Assembly (NCBI GenBank): GCA_947475245.1
Contig: CANJLW010000017.1
Location: 24,971-88,970, forward strand
Direction of reading: 5' to 3'
Length of the DNA: 64,000 nucleotides
Source of the DNA: Acetobacteraceae bacterium
Lineage (GTDB): Bacteria; Pseudomonadota; Alphaproteobacteria; Acetobacterales; Acetobacteraceae
Below are positions 1 to 9,609 of the stretch, one piece after another. A program made the position numbers and the translations under genes. Below the pieces are notes generated by a model, which ran no database searches, was not told the DNA's origin, and worked only from the letters and a program-made list of their open reading frames with translations. Numbering within the stretch: position 1 is the stretch's first letter; each line of letters begins with the position of its first letter.

Positions 1-796
1 CCGATGGGATCGGTACATCATACGGGTTGCCCGCCGCGCCGCGCTGCCCGGTGATTACGCAGCACCCCAGGATCGCGGCTTCCCGCGGCATACGGTCCTT
101 GCCGGGATGGCTGCCAAAATCGACATAGAGCTTTGATGTCAGAAACAACTCCTGCACCTGCGCCGGAGTGAACCCCGCGATTTCCTGCCACGGGAGATTG
201 GGTGCCCAACGGCGCAGCCAGCCCGTGAACCACTTCCCGCGTGAGGGATACAGAATGCGGTCCTGTCGATTTTCACTGCCGGCGCGCAACGCCGCGGCGG
301 CATGCTCGGGCGCGGTGTAGTCGAACAACGGCAGGCCGGGCAGGCCGCGTTCGGCCAGATAGGCCAGAGCGTAGTAGGATTGGCAGAGGTGGACAGCTCG
401 CGTCGCCGCAATGGCCGGGATGCCGCCGAATGCCTCCACCGCCCGCATGCCGTTATCGATGCTCAGCCACCACAGATGCGGAACGGCGTGTTGAAGCATG
501 GGAATGACGACGGGCCAGATTTCCGGAAACACCACCGCGCAATCGGCGGCATCGCGGATACTGAACGCGCGCGGAATGTCGTAATGCGCATACTCCGGCG
601 GCATCGGGTCATCGAGGGTAGGGAAGGTCAGCATACCGTCGGCTGCAACCGGGTCCGGAGCGCCTTTCAGATACACCATCCTCGCATCCAAGCCGCAATC
701 CAACAGCGCTCTGCCAAGCTGATGCAGCGCCTCGGGTCCGCCGGTGCGGACATTGGCGGGGCATAACAGGTAGATTGTGCGATAGAGGGGCTGCAT
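1..796 (-). CDS. Glycosyltransferase, partial (C-terminus outside window)
   Basis: The frame is open from an ATG at 796-794 to the left edge, so about 265 residues are visible and the stop lies outside. The N-terminus has an MQPLYRTIYLLCPANVRTGG segment followed by GPEALHQLG. This resembles the glycine-rich donor-loop start of GT4-like glycosyltransferases found in O-antigen and capsule loci. A later stretch (LYPSRGKW, then DFGSHPGKDRMPREAAILG) matches the C-terminal Rossmann half, where an acidic E-A-A motif usually contacts the sugar nucleotide. It is divergent to the galactofuranose gene glf, which supports a role in surface polysaccharide assembly. Acceptor and donor cannot be told from sequence. 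Confidence 0.75.
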   Translation of the reverse strand, partial: MQPLYRTIYLLCPANVRTGGPEALHQLGRALLDCGLDARMVYLKGAPDPVAADGMLTFPTLDDPMPPEYAHYDIPRAFSIRDAADCAVVFPEIWPVVIPMLQHAVPHLWWLSIDNGMRAVEAFGGIPAIAATRAVHLCQSYYALAYLAERGLPGLPLFDYTAPEHAAAALRAGSENRQDRILYPSRGKWFTGWLRRWAPNLPWQEIAGFTPAQVQELFLTSKLYVDFGSHPGKDRMPREAAILGCCVITGQRGAAGNPYDVPIPS

Positions 797-817
797 AACG
801 ACCGGCGTCCTTTTTAC

Positions 818-829
818 GTATCGTGATAC
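818..829. promoter_or_regulatory. Short dyad in the divergent glycosyltransferase/glf interval
   Basis: GTATCGTGATAC is a perfect 5-2-5 inverted repeat in the 149-base gap between the divergent glycosyltransferase and glf genes, preceded by a run of five T. It could be an operator for either gene. A 10-bp dyad can occur by chance in a window this size, so confidence is low. Confidence 0.2.
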
Positions 830-945
830 AAACCGCGCCTGGGGATGGCAATCGGCCCCCAGCCCCGTTACTTTTGGCGGCATTCAAAGGGGCTTACCAT
901 GCGGTTCGGCGACCATAACCGACTCAATCCGGCGGAGTGCCGATA

Positions 946-2112
946 ATGGATTTCGCATCCAGCGACCTGATCATCGTCGGCAGCGGCTTTTTCGGTGCCA
1001 CGATCGCTGATCGGGCCGCGCGGGAGATGGGGCTGCGGGTGTGCGTGCTGGATCGGCGCGACCATATCGGCGGCAATGCCTGGTCGCATATCGACCCCGC
1101 CACGGGCATCGAGGTGCATACCTATGGTTCGCACCTGTTCCACACCAGCAGCAAAGATGTGTGGGACTACGTCAACCGATTTTCCGGCTTTTCCACCTAT
1201 CGCCACCGCGTGATCGTGCGGCACAAGGATCGATTCTTCACGATGCCGATGAACCTCGGCACGCTGTCGAGCCTGTTCGGCCGGTTCCTCAGCCCATCCG
1301 ACGCCAAGGCATTGATCGCCGCCGAAGTGGCGGCCGCCGGCATCGTCAACCCGACGAATTTTGAGGAAAAAGCGATCTCGCTGGCCGGGCGCACGATGTA
1401 CGACGCGTTCATCAAGGGCTATACCGCCAAGCAGTGGCAGACCGATCCGCGACAGTTGCCCGCGGAAATCATCACTCGCCTGCCGATGCGGCTGACCTTC
1501 GACGATTTCTATTTCAACGATACCTATGAAGGCCTGCCGCTCGACGGATACGCGGCGATCTTCGAGCGCATGCTGACGCACCCGAACATCAGGATCGCGA
1601 CCGGTGTCGATTATTTCGACGTGCGCGCATCGATCCCGCCGTCGGCTCCAATCGTCTATACCGGACCGATCGACCGATATTTCGACTATCGCGCCGGCGT
1701 GCTGGGCTGGCGCACGATCGATTTTGAATCAGAGGTTGTCCCGGTCGGCGACTACCAGGGCGCCAGCGTGGTGAACTATCCGGATATGGATGTGCCGTTC
1801 ACGCGCATCCATGAATTCCGTCACCTTCACCCCGAGCGATCCTATCAAGCCGAGCGATCGATTATCTTTCGGGAGTATTCGCGCTTCGCCGAACGCGCCG
1901 ACGAGCCTTACTACCCGATCAACGCTACCGCGGACAAAGCGGGCTACGACTCCTATCGCGCCATGGCCGACGCGGAACCGGGGGTTATCTTCGGCGGCCG
2001 CCTTGGCACGTATCGCTATCTGGACATGCACCAGGCCATCGGCGCGGCGATGAAGGTGTTCGAAAATCAGATTCGGCCTCACTTCGCCGAAGGACGTGGG
2101 CTGAAGGGATAG
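946..2112 (+). CDS. glf: UDP-galactopyranose mutase
   Basis: A 388-residue protein that interconverts UDP-galactopyranose and UDP-galactofuranose, the Galf donor for surface glycans. It is a cytoplasmic flavoenzyme. The N-terminal FAD-binding motif is DLIIVGSGFFGATIA, followed by DRRDHIGGNAW and YGSHLFHTSSKDVWDYV, which are hallmark UGM segments; a later GYTAKQW is also typical. An in-frame GTG exists at 937, but GGCGGAG at 931-937 lies eight bases before the ATG at 946, so that ATG is preferred. Full length for the family (about 370-390 residues). It lies in a polysaccharide block with glycosyltransferases and a flippase, and ends five bases from the convergent WavE-like gene. Confidence 0.95.
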   Translation: MDFASSDLIIVGSGFFGATIADRAAREMGLRVCVLDRRDHIGGNAWSHIDPATGIEVHTYGSHLFHTSSKDVWDYVNRFSGFSTYRHRVIVRHKDRFFTMPMNLGTLSSLFGRFLSPSDAKALIAAEVAAAGIVNPTNFEEKAISLAGRTMYDAFIKGYTAKQWQTDPRQLPAEIITRLPMRLTFDDFYFNDTYEGLPLDGYAAIFERMLTHPNIRIATGVDYFDVRASIPPSAPIVYTGPIDRYFDYRAGVLGWRTIDFESEVVPVGDYQGASVVNYPDMDVPFTRIHEFRHLHPERSYQAERSIIFREYSRFAERADEPYYPINATADKAGYDSYRAMADAEPGVIFGGRLGTYRYLDMHQAIGAAMKVFENQIRPHFAEGRGLKG

Positions 2113-2117
2113 GTCCG

Positions 2118-3248
2118 CTATCCCAGGGCACGCAGAGCGCCGCGCAGTACGCGGCGTGCCACCCGACGCATGCGTGTCCGAAATCCCGGATCAGGTTCCT
2201 TTCCCGGCGGGACGGTTTCGCCGATCCGTCGCATCATCTCCAAAAAAGCGCTCGCATGGCGGTCGGTGCGATCGTTGATCAGTATGTCGGGGCTTGCCAT
2301 CGCCTCATGCAGCGCCGCGAACATAGCCGGGTCCAGTCCAGCGATCATCGCGCGGAACCCGTCCAGGTCCCAGACGTAGAAGTGGTTGTGTACCCCGAGG
2401 GACATTGGATCGAAAAGCCGATGCGGTTGGTTCGACAACGGCCGACGGAACGCATAGTACGGTGCAGGCTGCCGACCACCGGGCCGGAAATCGACCTCAC
2501 CGGGTTCCGAGAAGCATTGAAAATGATCCAGCATCGCACGGTGCCAAAGGCCGAGCATGGAGAGATAAGACGGGGTTGACGCGGCAATGTGGAGTTTGGG
2601 CAGCTTGGCGTCCGTCTGGTCGTTCAGAAACACGCCGGTATCGCGCTGGGCCGCGAGAAAGTCGAAATAGATGCGGGGAAACTGGTCGTCATCTGGCCCA
2701 AACTGTAGCGTATGTACATTCGCGAGCAGCGCGCCGTACTCCGCCAGACGATCCAGATCGCACCGCGTGAGCCGCCGCAGGTCCTCCCTGTGGCCCAGGA
2801 TGATTTCATCGGCGACGTGGAAGGGTTCTTCGTAATCGATCCACGGAACCCACAGCCAATCGTTGAACAGTGGCGTCGCCGGCACGGGACGTGACCGACT
2901 GATCGAGGCCAGAACGCGCCCGACCAGGTCCGCCGAGATGAAACTATCCGCCCGCAGGCGCAGCACGACGCCATCGGGACAGGCATCCAGGCCGATCCGC
3001 AGCGCGCGCTGTTGATGCAGCAAATGCCCCTGTACCGACAATTCGAATGCAGGCGTTCGGTTGGCGAGGATCCCGGCCTCTAATTGGGCGTCCGCGAACG
3101 CCGCGGAAAAGCGCGGCGCATCGTCTGCCCAGGTAGACACGACGCACTGCCGCAAAATGCCGCGCGAGCGTAACAGGCGGAGTTCGTTCAAGGTCCGGGC
3201 GAACAGGTCCGGCGCGCGATACTGCCCGGTGATCAGAACAGTCAGCAC
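2118..3248 (-). CDS. WavE-like lipopolysaccharide biosynthesis protein
   Basis: A 376-residue protein starting at GTG (3248). The start VLITGQYRAPDLF, then a VVSTWADD segment, HQQRALRIGL and VLRLRADSF are the pattern of the WavE family (Vibrio LPS core-region proteins). In that family a Q-R followed by an L-R-x-D motif marks a glycosyltransferase-like fold. No signal peptide or membrane span is visible, so it is probably cytoplasmic or peripheral. It sits downstream of the methyltransferase gene on the same strand, separated by 77 bases that contain an imperfect inverted repeat (TGCCAAAGC / GCTTTTGGCA). Specificity is unknown. Confidence 0.6.
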   Translation of the reverse strand: MLTVLITGQYRAPDLFARTLNELRLLRSRGILRQCVVSTWADDAPRFSAAFADAQLEAGILANRTPAFELSVQGHLLHQQRALRIGLDACPDGVVLRLRADSFISADLVGRVLASISRSRPVPATPLFNDWLWVPWIDYEEPFHVADEIILGHREDLRRLTRCDLDRLAEYGALLANVHTLQFGPDDDQFPRIYFDFLAAQRDTGVFLNDQTDAKLPKLHIAASTPSYLSMLGLWHRAMLDHFQCFSEPGEVDFRPGGRQPAPYYAFRRPLSNQPHRLFDPMSLGVHNHFYVWDLDGFRAMIAGLDPAMFAALHEAMASPDILINDRTDRHASAFLEMMRRIGETVPPGKEPDPGFRTRMRRVARRVLRGALRALG

Positions 3249-3325
3249 AATGCCAAAGCTTCCAAAACAACGACGCTTTTGGCACTGACAGTCATGATTT
3301 GGTTAAGCCCCGGCCGGCAAAGTGC

Positions 3326-4183
3326 TCAGGCCGCCGTGGAACGGCGCTTAAGCACACCGATGCCCAGAAAATCCCCGCCGACCGAAGGGTACTGTTCAAT
3401 GAACTGGGTTGCCTCGAACCGATCCGCCTCCATGTCCTGCAGGGCTTTCCACAATAAGGTCGTGTCCGGGCAGGCTTGGGAGTGGATGTCATGGTGCACG
3501 ATTACGTTCGCATGCGGACGGATCAGGAGATGGTCCTCCAGCGCCCCCTTCAGTCGGTGATCGCCGTCGATAAACACGAAATCGGGCCGCAGACGGTCGA
3601 CAACAGCATGCGCGTCCGACGATGTGGAAAAGGCTTGTAAGTAGGATGAAGCCACCCCCTCGGTCGACAGGATCTTGAAATACTCCTCGATGAACGGTGT
3701 CGGACGGATCGGGTCGATCGCCGATACGCTTTGAATAGCCGCCCCGTTCTTGCGCAACCATTCGGTGACCAGGATCGTCATCCCGCCCCAACGGCAGCCG
3801 ATTTCAAGATAGGATGTAATGCCCAGCGCATTGTCGGCGATCCAGCTCAGGTAACCCGCCAGTTGGCTCGGATACTGCCAGATATGCAACCCCTTGCCGT
3901 AATGCGCGGAAAACTCCGTCGGCATTTCGTGGAGCAATTCGTCGTTAAGACCCAGAGACGGGATAAAAACGGACTCGAGATAGGCGCGATCCCGACACTG
4001 TTCGGCCGACAGCGCCCGGATTGCGGCCAGGGTCCGTGGCACGACATCGCGTAACCCTTCAAAACGCGCGCGACGCATATCTTCGTTTCGACGCTCGCGC
4101 GCATACTGATACTGGGCGAACAGATCGAGCACGCCGATCGGAACAAACGGTTTGACGATATGTTTCAGTCCAACCACGTCCAT
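3326..4183 (-). CDS. Class I SAM-dependent methyltransferase (Methyltransf_24/CmcI-like)
   Basis: About 285 residues. The SAM-binding motif I is SYLEIGCRWGGMT, and the post-II acidic motif is DFVFIDGDH, followed by ANVIVHHDIHSQ. This is the pattern of small-molecule or sugar methyltransferases of the Methyltransf_24 and cephalosporin-hydroxylase-like groups common in O-antigen clusters. The context suggests modification of a polysaccharide residue. The start is uncertain: an ATG at 4183 has GGGGAG placed very close to it, and an in-frame GTG at 4192 adds three residues. It is divergent to the flippase gene. Confidence 0.7.
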   Translation of the reverse strand: MDVVGLKHIVKPFVPIGVLDLFAQYQYARERRNEDMRRARFEGLRDVVPRTLAAIRALSAEQCRDRAYLESVFIPSLGLNDELLHEMPTEFSAHYGKGLHIWQYPSQLAGYLSWIADNALGITSYLEIGCRWGGMTILVTEWLRKNGAAIQSVSAIDPIRPTPFIEEYFKILSTEGVASSYLQAFSTSSDAHAVVDRLRPDFVFIDGDHRLKGALEDHLLIRPHANVIVHHDIHSQACPDTTLLWKALQDMEADRFEATQFIEQYPSVGGDFLGIGVLKRRSTAA

Positions 4184-4330
4184 ACTCCCCACCGGTCGTC
4201 ACACCGTCGCGTACCAGCGAACCGACAATCAGCCCGTCATGATCCATCGACGCGCGGCAATATAGGCTGCATCGTTTCCATTGGCACCCGCATTGCCATA
4301 TAGCCAGAGCCACACGTCGGAACCAACCCA

Positions 4331-5857
4331 ATGGCAGATTCGAAACCCGCCCCGTCCCTCGCGGTGCGCACCGCGACCGGCGCGGGCTGGATCATGGTGT
4401 GGCGCATGGTCACCCGCATCCTCGGCGTGGTCAGCACAATCGTCCTGGTTCGCTTGCTGGCACCCGCCGACTTCGGCCTTGTCGCCTTGGCGACCACCTT
4501 TACCCAGATCGTCGAGTGGCTCGCCGTCATCGGCATCTACGAAGCCATCATTCGGGAAGAGAAAACCGACACCGACCTCTACAACACCGCCTTCACCATG
4601 ACGCTGATTCGCGGCGCGGTGCTGGGTGCAGTCATCGCCCTCGGCGCGTGGCCCGTCGCGCATTTCTTCAATGACCCAAGGCTCGCCGATATCCTGTTCG
4701 TTCTCGCCGGAGTCAGCGTCCTCAGCGCCTGCGAAAACGTCGGCGTGATCGAATTTCGCCGCGACATGATCTTCCAGAAGGAATTCCAGCTTCTGGTCGT
4801 GCCCCGGATTTTCGGCATTGTCATGTCGATCTCCGCCGCCTTCCTGTTCGCCAGCTACTGGGCGTTGATCGTCGGGATTCTGGCAAATCGCAGCCTGCGG
4901 CTCATCCTGACCTATGTCATGCATCCGTTCCGCGCCCGTCTGCGGTTGAACGCGTGGCGACGGATCATCCGCTTCTCCGTCTACTCCTGGCTCAGCGCCA
5001 TCGTCACCATGATCCGCGACCGCGCCGACACCGTCGTGATCGGACGCGTGTTCGGCCCGGCCAGCGCGGGCGTCTATTCGGTGGGATGGGAAATCGGCTC
5101 TCTCACATCCACCGAACTGGTGGAACCGATCACCTCCGCGCTGTTCGCCGGCTTCTCTCAGGGACGACGCACCGGGGAAGATATTTCGGCAGGCTATTTC
5201 AAGGCGATTTCCGCCACCTTTCTGCTGACCCTGCCGATGGGCGTCGGGCTGTCGATGCTCGCCGCCCCCGTCATCGTGCTGGCCTTCGGCACCCATTGGC
5301 TGGAAGCCGTGCCGCTGGTCCAGGTCTTCGCCATCGTCTGCATGGGCAAGGTCATCGCCTATTTTTCTATCGCCCTCCTCGGCGCCAACGGACTGGTCCA
5401 CATCTCCTTCCGGGTCACACTGATCAGCATGATCGCGCGCCTAATCCTCCTGTTCACCCTGGTCACACCGCTCGGCATGATGGGCGCGGTCGTCGCCACC
5501 GCCGCGACGGCGGTGCTGGAGGAACTGATCTACCTCGTGATCACCTTCCGACGCTTCAACTTGCGCGCCACCGATCTCCTCCTCGGCACCTGGCGTTGCA
5601 TGGTCGCGACCATTGTCATGGGAGCGGTGCTGTACTGGTGCGGCCTGGCCTGGTCGCCCGCTCCGGAAAGTGCATCCCTCGCCGCCTGGGACTTGGCGAT
5701 CGGTGTTCCCATTGGAGCGGCCGCCTACACCGCGACCGTGCTGGCGCTGTGGCTGGCATCGGGCCGACCGCGAGGCGCAGAGGCGATGTTCCTGGAAGTA
5801 GCGGGCGGCACGCTGCGCCACTGGGGCGGCAGCCGCCTGTTCAAGCATCCGAGATAG
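4331..5857 (+). CDS. Lipopolysaccharide biosynthesis flippase (MOP/Wzx family)
   Basis: A 508-residue polytopic protein of the polysaccharide transporter branch of the MOP superfamily. The N-terminus TATGAGWIMVWRMVTRILG followed by LVRLLAPADFGLVALA is diagnostic for this branch: the first membrane helix and the L-x-P-x-D/E-F/Y-G signature. About 12-14 hydrophobic segments run to residue ~490. It would flip lipid-linked oligosaccharide from the cytoplasmic to the periplasmic face of the inner membrane. With glf and the neighbouring transferases it makes a partial surface-glycan locus; no polymerase or ligase is visible in the window. The start ATG at 4331 lacks a strong ribosome-binding site. 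Confidence 0.9.
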   Translation: MADSKPAPSLAVRTATGAGWIMVWRMVTRILGVVSTIVLVRLLAPADFGLVALATTFTQIVEWLAVIGIYEAIIREEKTDTDLYNTAFTMTLIRGAVLGAVIALGAWPVAHFFNDPRLADILFVLAGVSVLSACENVGVIEFRRDMIFQKEFQLLVVPRIFGIVMSISAAFLFASYWALIVGILANRSLRLILTYVMHPFRARLRLNAWRRIIRFSVYSWLSAIVTMIRDRADTVVIGRVFGPASAGVYSVGWEIGSLTSTELVEPITSALFAGFSQGRRTGEDISAGYFKAISATFLLTLPMGVGLSMLAAPVIVLAFGTHWLEAVPLVQVFAIVCMGKVIAYFSIALLGANGLVHISFRVTLISMIARLILLFTLVTPLGMMGAVVATAATAVLEELIYLVITFRRFNLRATDLLLGTWRCMVATIVMGAVLYWCGLAWSPAPESASLAAWDLAIGVPIGAAAYTATVLALWLASGRPRGAEAMFLEVAGGTLRHWGGSRLFKHPR

Positions 5858-5912
5858 CTTGACGCCCACTGACGGCAAATGTGACGCTGAGCGCTGAACA
5901 GTTGGACACCGC

Positions 5913-6902
5913 ATGACCGAAGCCCCGCTGCTGTCGATACAGGGCCTACGCACGGTTTTCCGCACCGATAACGGCGACATCGCCGCAGTCGACGGTGTCG
6001 ACCTTGCCGTCTCTCGCGGCAAGACACTCGGAATCGTCGGGGAGTCCGGCTGCGGCAAATCGGTACTGTCGCTGTCGATCATGCGCCTGGTGCCGCCACC
6101 CAGCCGCGTCGCCGACGGCAAAATCCTGTTCGACGGCGTCAATCTGCTCGACCTGCCGATGCCCGAAATGCGCGCGATCCGCGGTCGCCGGATCGGGATG
6201 ATCTTTCAGGAGCCGATGACCTCGCTGAACCCGGTGTTCACCGTGGGCGATCAGATCGCCGAGGCGATCCGCGCCCATGACCGTACCGCCAGCGGCACCG
6301 AACTGCGCAAACGCGCCATCGCCGCGTTGGATCGTGTGCGAATCCCCGCCGCCGCGCGTCGGCTGGACGAGTATCCGCATCAAATGTCCGGCGGTATGCG
6401 CCAACGCGTGATGATCGCCATGGCACTGGCCTGTCAGCCGGATTTGCTGATCGCCGACGAACCCACGACCGCGCTGGATGTCACCGTTCAGGCTCAAATC
6501 CTCGATCTGCTGCGCGATCTGCAGGCCCAGTCCGGCATGGCCATCGTGTTGATCACGCACGATCTGGGAGTCGTCGCGGAAATGGCCGATCAGGTCGCGG
6601 TGATGTATGCGGGCCGCGTGGTGGAATACGCCCCCTGCCCCTCGCTCTTCGACGATCCCCAACACCCCTATACCCTCGGACTGCTGGGCAGCATTCCCAA
6701 GATCGACGAAACCGCCGATCGCCTGCTGGCGATCGAGGGAACCGTGCCACCGCCCTTCGATCTGCCCTCCGGTTGCCGCTTCCACCCGCGCTGCGTCTTC
6801 GCCGAACCGGAATGCACCCGCCACGACCCGCCCCTTCGCTTCCTTGGCGAGGACCATCGCGTCGCCTGTCTGCGCGCGCCCGTGGAGGCCAGCCTCGCAT
6901 GA
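5913..6902 (+). CDS. Peptide/nickel-type ABC transporter ATP-binding protein (OppD/DppD-like)
   Basis: A 329-residue ATPase of the oligopeptide/dipeptide importer class. Walker A is GESGCGKS near residue 46, the Q-loop [12 protein letters not shown], the signature MSGGMRQR, Walker [13 protein letters not shown] and the switch histidine in LITHDLG. The C-terminal oligopeptide-family extension carries the Cys-rich [20 protein letters not shown]. It overlaps the following ATPase gene by ATGA, so the two are translationally linked. No permease or substrate-binding protein gene is adjacent, which is unusual because these normally form a five-gene operon. Substrate unknown. Confidence 0.93.
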   Translation: MTEAPLLSIQGLRTVFRTDNGDIAAVDGVDLAVSRGKTLGIVGESGCGKSVLSLSIMRLVPPPSRVADGKILFDGVNLLDLPMPEMRAIRGRRIGMIFQEPMTSLNPVFTVGDQIAEAIRAHDRTASGTELRKRAIAALDRVRIPAAARRLDEYPHQMSGGMRQRVMIAMALACQPDLLIADEPTTALDVTVQAQILDLLRDLQAQSGMAIVLITHDLGVVAEMADQVAVMYAGRVVEYAPCPSLFDDPQHPYTLGLLGSIPKIDETADRLLAIEGTVPPPFDLPSGCRFHPRCVFAEPECTRHDPPLRFLGEDHRVACLRAPVEASLA

Positions 6903-7969
6903 CCGCGCCATTGCTGGAGGTCATCGACCTGCAAAAACACTACCCGGTACGCCGGGGTATCGTGTTCGGCAAAACCATCGGCGTTGTGCGCGCGGTCGAT
7001 GGCATAAGCTTCCAACTCTTCCGAGGCGAAACGCTCGCCCTGGTCGGCGAATCCGGCTGCGGCAAATCCACCACCGCCCGCCTCGCGCTGCGACTGATCG
7101 AGCCGACCGGCGGCATCGTAAAGTTCGAAGGCGCAGATATCACCAGCCTGAGCGGGGAAGCCCTGCGCGCCCTGCGTCGGCAGATGCAGATCGTGTTTCA
7201 GGACCCGTTCGCCTCGTTGAATCCACGCATGACTGTGGGGCAAATCCTTGAAGAGCCGCTGCGCGTCCACGACATCGGCGACCACGCCGCCCGCGCGGAA
7301 CGGGTAAAGACCTTGCTGGGTCTGGTGGGCCTCGCCGCCTACCACGCCGAACGCTACCCGCATGAATTCTCCGGCGGGCAGCGCCAGCGCATTGGGATTG
7401 CCCGCGCCCTCGCCGTCGAGCCCTCGCTGATCGTTTGCGATGAGCCTGTTTCGGCGCTGGACGTATCGATTCAGGCGCAGGTGGTGAACCTGCTGCGCGA
7501 CCTGCAACGGCGGATGGGTCTGTCATATTTGTTCATTGCCCACGATCTGGCCGTGGTAAAGCATGTCGCCGATCGGGTTGCGGTCATGTATCTCGGCCAG
7601 ATCGTCGAAATCGCGCCCAAAGAGGCGCTGTTTGCCGCCCCGCGCCATCCCTATACCCGTACGTTGATGGCCGCGATCCCCCGGCCGGACCCACATCGCG
7701 ATCGGCATCGGGAGATCCCCGGCGGCGACATGCCAAGCCCGATGAACCCGCCGTCCGGATGTCGCTTCCACACGCGATGTCCCTTCGCGATCGATCGATG
7801 CCGGACGGAAATGCCGGCGCTGCGCGCACTCGCCGCCGGCCATTTCGCTGCATGCCATCGGGCGGAAGAATTGCCTCCACCCGATGCCGAACGCGTCGGC
7901 CACGTCGCCCCCTTGGCCGCGAAGCGTCTGGCGCTCTATGCCCAACGTCGGGCAGAATTGGCACCATAA
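6899..7969 (+). CDS. Peptide/nickel-type ABC transporter ATP-binding protein (OppF/DppF-like)
   Basis: A 356-residue partner ATPase. The chosen ATG at 6899 overlaps the upstream stop (ATGA) and gives the family-typical start [21 protein letters not shown] longer open frame upstream lies inside the preceding gene. Motifs are Walker [26 protein letters not shown], signature [15 protein letters not shown], Walker [13 protein letters not shown] and FIAHDLAVV. The C-terminal segment has [16 protein letters not shown]. OppD/OppF ATPases normally form a heterodimer. The downstream GMC gene begins 41 bases later, so the ATPases may be cotranscribed with the oxidation cluster, with permeases elsewhere. 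Confidence 0.93.
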   Translation: MTAPLLEVIDLQKHYPVRRGIVFGKTIGVVRAVDGISFQLFRGETLALVGESGCGKSTTARLALRLIEPTGGIVKFEGADITSLSGEALRALRRQMQIVFQDPFASLNPRMTVGQILEEPLRVHDIGDHAARAERVKTLLGLVGLAAYHAERYPHEFSGGQRQRIGIARALAVEPSLIVCDEPVSALDVSIQAQVVNLLRDLQRRMGLSYLFIAHDLAVVKHVADRVAVMYLGQIVEIAPKEALFAAPRHPYTRTLMAAIPRPDPHRDRHREIPGGDMPSPMNPPSGCRFHTRCPFAIDRCRTEMPALRALAAGHFAACHRAEELPPPDAERVGHVAPLAAKRLALYAQRRAELAP

Positions 7970-8010
7970 GGCCCAAGGTCGATAAACGGCCAAGCGGCAG
8001 GAGGAAGGAC

Positions 8011-9609
8011 ATGAACGAAAAGGTGGACGTGTTGATCGTCGGCTCCGGCGCGTCCGGTGCCGCGGTGGCATGGAGCCTGGCCGACACGAAGATGCGCATC
8101 CTCTGCCTGGAACAGGGTGAGTGGATGAAGCAATCCGATTACCCCAGCAATCGTCGGGATTGGGAAGCACGCACCTACGACGATTTCGCCATCAGCCCGA
8201 ACCGGCGCGCTCGGCCTACCGATTACCCGATCAACGACGACAATTCTCCCATCAAGGTGGTGAACTTCAACGGCGTCGGCGGCAGCACCATCATGTACAC
8301 GGGCCACTATCCCCGTTTGCATCCGTCCGACTTCAGGGTTCGCTCACTCGATGGCGTCGCCGACGATTGGCCGGTCGATTACGCGATGTTGGAGCCTTTT
8401 TTTGCCGAAAACGACCGCATGACCGGCGTATCCGGTCTCGCGGGCGATCCGTCCTATCCGCCGAAGCAATCGCCGATGCCGCCCTTGCCGCTGGGCAAAT
8501 CGGGCGCGCGGTTCGGGCGAGCGATGAACACGCTGGGGTGGCACTGGTGGCCGTCGGATACCGCCATGGCCACGACCGAGTATGACGGACGCGCGCCCTG
8601 CATCAATCTCGGCCATTGCACGCCGGCCTGCACCCAAGGCGCCAAGGCCAGTACCGACATCACTTATTGGCCGCACGCCATCCGCGCCGGAGTCGAGCTC
8701 CGCACCCGTTGCCGCGTGCGGGAAATCGTGACCGACGACAACGACATGGCCACCGGCGTCATCTACTACGATGCCGACGGGGTGGAACAGTTCCAGGCGG
8801 CCGAAATGGTCATCATGGCCTGCAACGGCGTCGGCACGCCGCGCCTGCTGTTGAATTCCGCATCCGCCCGTTTCCCCGACGGTCTCGCCAATTCCAGCGG
8901 TCTGGTGGGCAGGAATCTGATGTTCCACCCCTATGCCCAGGTCTTCGGCTATGTGGAGGAACCGCTCGACAGCAACCAAGGCCCGCCGCTGTGCCTGTGG
9001 AGCAAGGAATTCTACGAAACCGACTCCAGTCGCGACTTCGTCCGCGGCTACTCGTTCCAGTTCGGCCGGGGTCTCGGCCCGGTGACGGAGGCGATTTTCA
9101 GCGCCGCCGACGGTCGCCTGCCCTGGGGCAAAAACCACCACGCCGTCTATCGCAAGTTGGTCGGACGCCGCATCGGCATGTCGGCGATCTGCGAGGATCT
9201 GCCAGAGGCGCATAACCGCGTTACCCTCGATCCCGTGTTAAAAGACGGCAACGGCATTCCCGCCCCCCGGATCGACTACACGCTCAGCGAGAACTCACTG
9301 CGCATGATGGATCACGGGATCGCGCGGGCGAAGGAAATCCTCGCCGCCGCCGGGGCCACCAATGTCGGCGTGCAAAGCCCCATTCTGAACGGCGGGTGGC
9401 ATCTGCTGGGCACAGCCCGCATGGGAACCGACCCGGAACGGTCCGTGGTCAACGAATGGGGGCGCAGCCACGACGTAAAAAACCTGTTCATCGTCGACGG
9501 CAGCATCTGGGTGACGGCGGGCGGGGTAAATCCGACCTCCACCATCCAGGCTCTGGCACTCTACATCGCCGATCAAATCAAGCAGCGCCTGGGGACGCTT
9601 TTCGACTGA
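8011..9609 (+). CDS. GMC-family flavin dehydrogenase, copy 1 of tandem pair
   Basis: A 532-residue FAD oxidoreductase of the glucose-methanol-choline family. The start ATG at 8011 follows a strong AGGAGGAAGG site. The FAD motif is VLIVGSGASGAAVAW. The C-terminal catalytic pair is His in GWHLLGTARMG and Asn in GGVNPTSTIQA. Cysteines 197, 203 and 207 lie in the PCINLGHCTPACTQGAK segment. Clustered cysteines of this kind hold a 3Fe-4S cluster in membrane FAD-glucose dehydrogenase and related gluconate/sorbitol enzymes, so an Fe-S centre is plausible here. It has no signal peptide and may be exported by hitchhiking on a partner. Its stop overlaps the start of a close paralogue. Substrate (sugar, polyol or aldonate) unknown. 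Confidence 0.88.
   Translation: MNEKVDVLIVGSGASGAAVAWSLADTKMRILCLEQGEWMKQSDYPSNRRDWEARTYDDFAISPNRRARPTDYPINDDNSPIKVVNFNGVGGSTIMYTGHYPRLHPSDFRVRSLDGVADDWPVDYAMLEPFFAENDRMTGVSGLAGDPSYPPKQSPMPPLPLGKSGARFGRAMNTLGWHWWPSDTAMATTEYDGRAPCINLGHCTPACTQGAKASTDITYWPHAIRAGVELRTRCRVREIVTDDNDMATGVIYYDADGVEQFQAAEMVIMACNGVGTPRLLLNSASARFPDGLANSSGLVGRNLMFHPYAQVFGYVEEPLDSNQGPPLCLWSKEFYETDSSRDFVRGYSFQFGRGLGPVTEAIFSAADGRLPWGKNHHAVYRKLVGRRIGMSAICEDLPEAHNRVTLDPVLKDGNGIPAPRIDYTLSENSLRMMDHGIARAKEILAAAGATNVGVQSPILNGGWHLLGTARMGTDPERSVVNEWGRSHDVKNLFIVDGSIWVTAGGVNPTSTIQALALYIADQIKQRLGTLFD

Noticed and set aside
3250..3283. TGCCAAAGC / GCTTTTGGCA inverted repeat as a terminator of the methyltransferase gene
   Set aside because: The stem has a bulge, the loop is long and no U-tract follows on the minus strand; it may only affect translation of the next gene.
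7759..8010. Extended N-terminus for the first GMC protein
   Set aside because: The upstream segment overlaps the OppF coding region, and a strong AGGAGGAAGG plus the FAD motif place the start at 8011.
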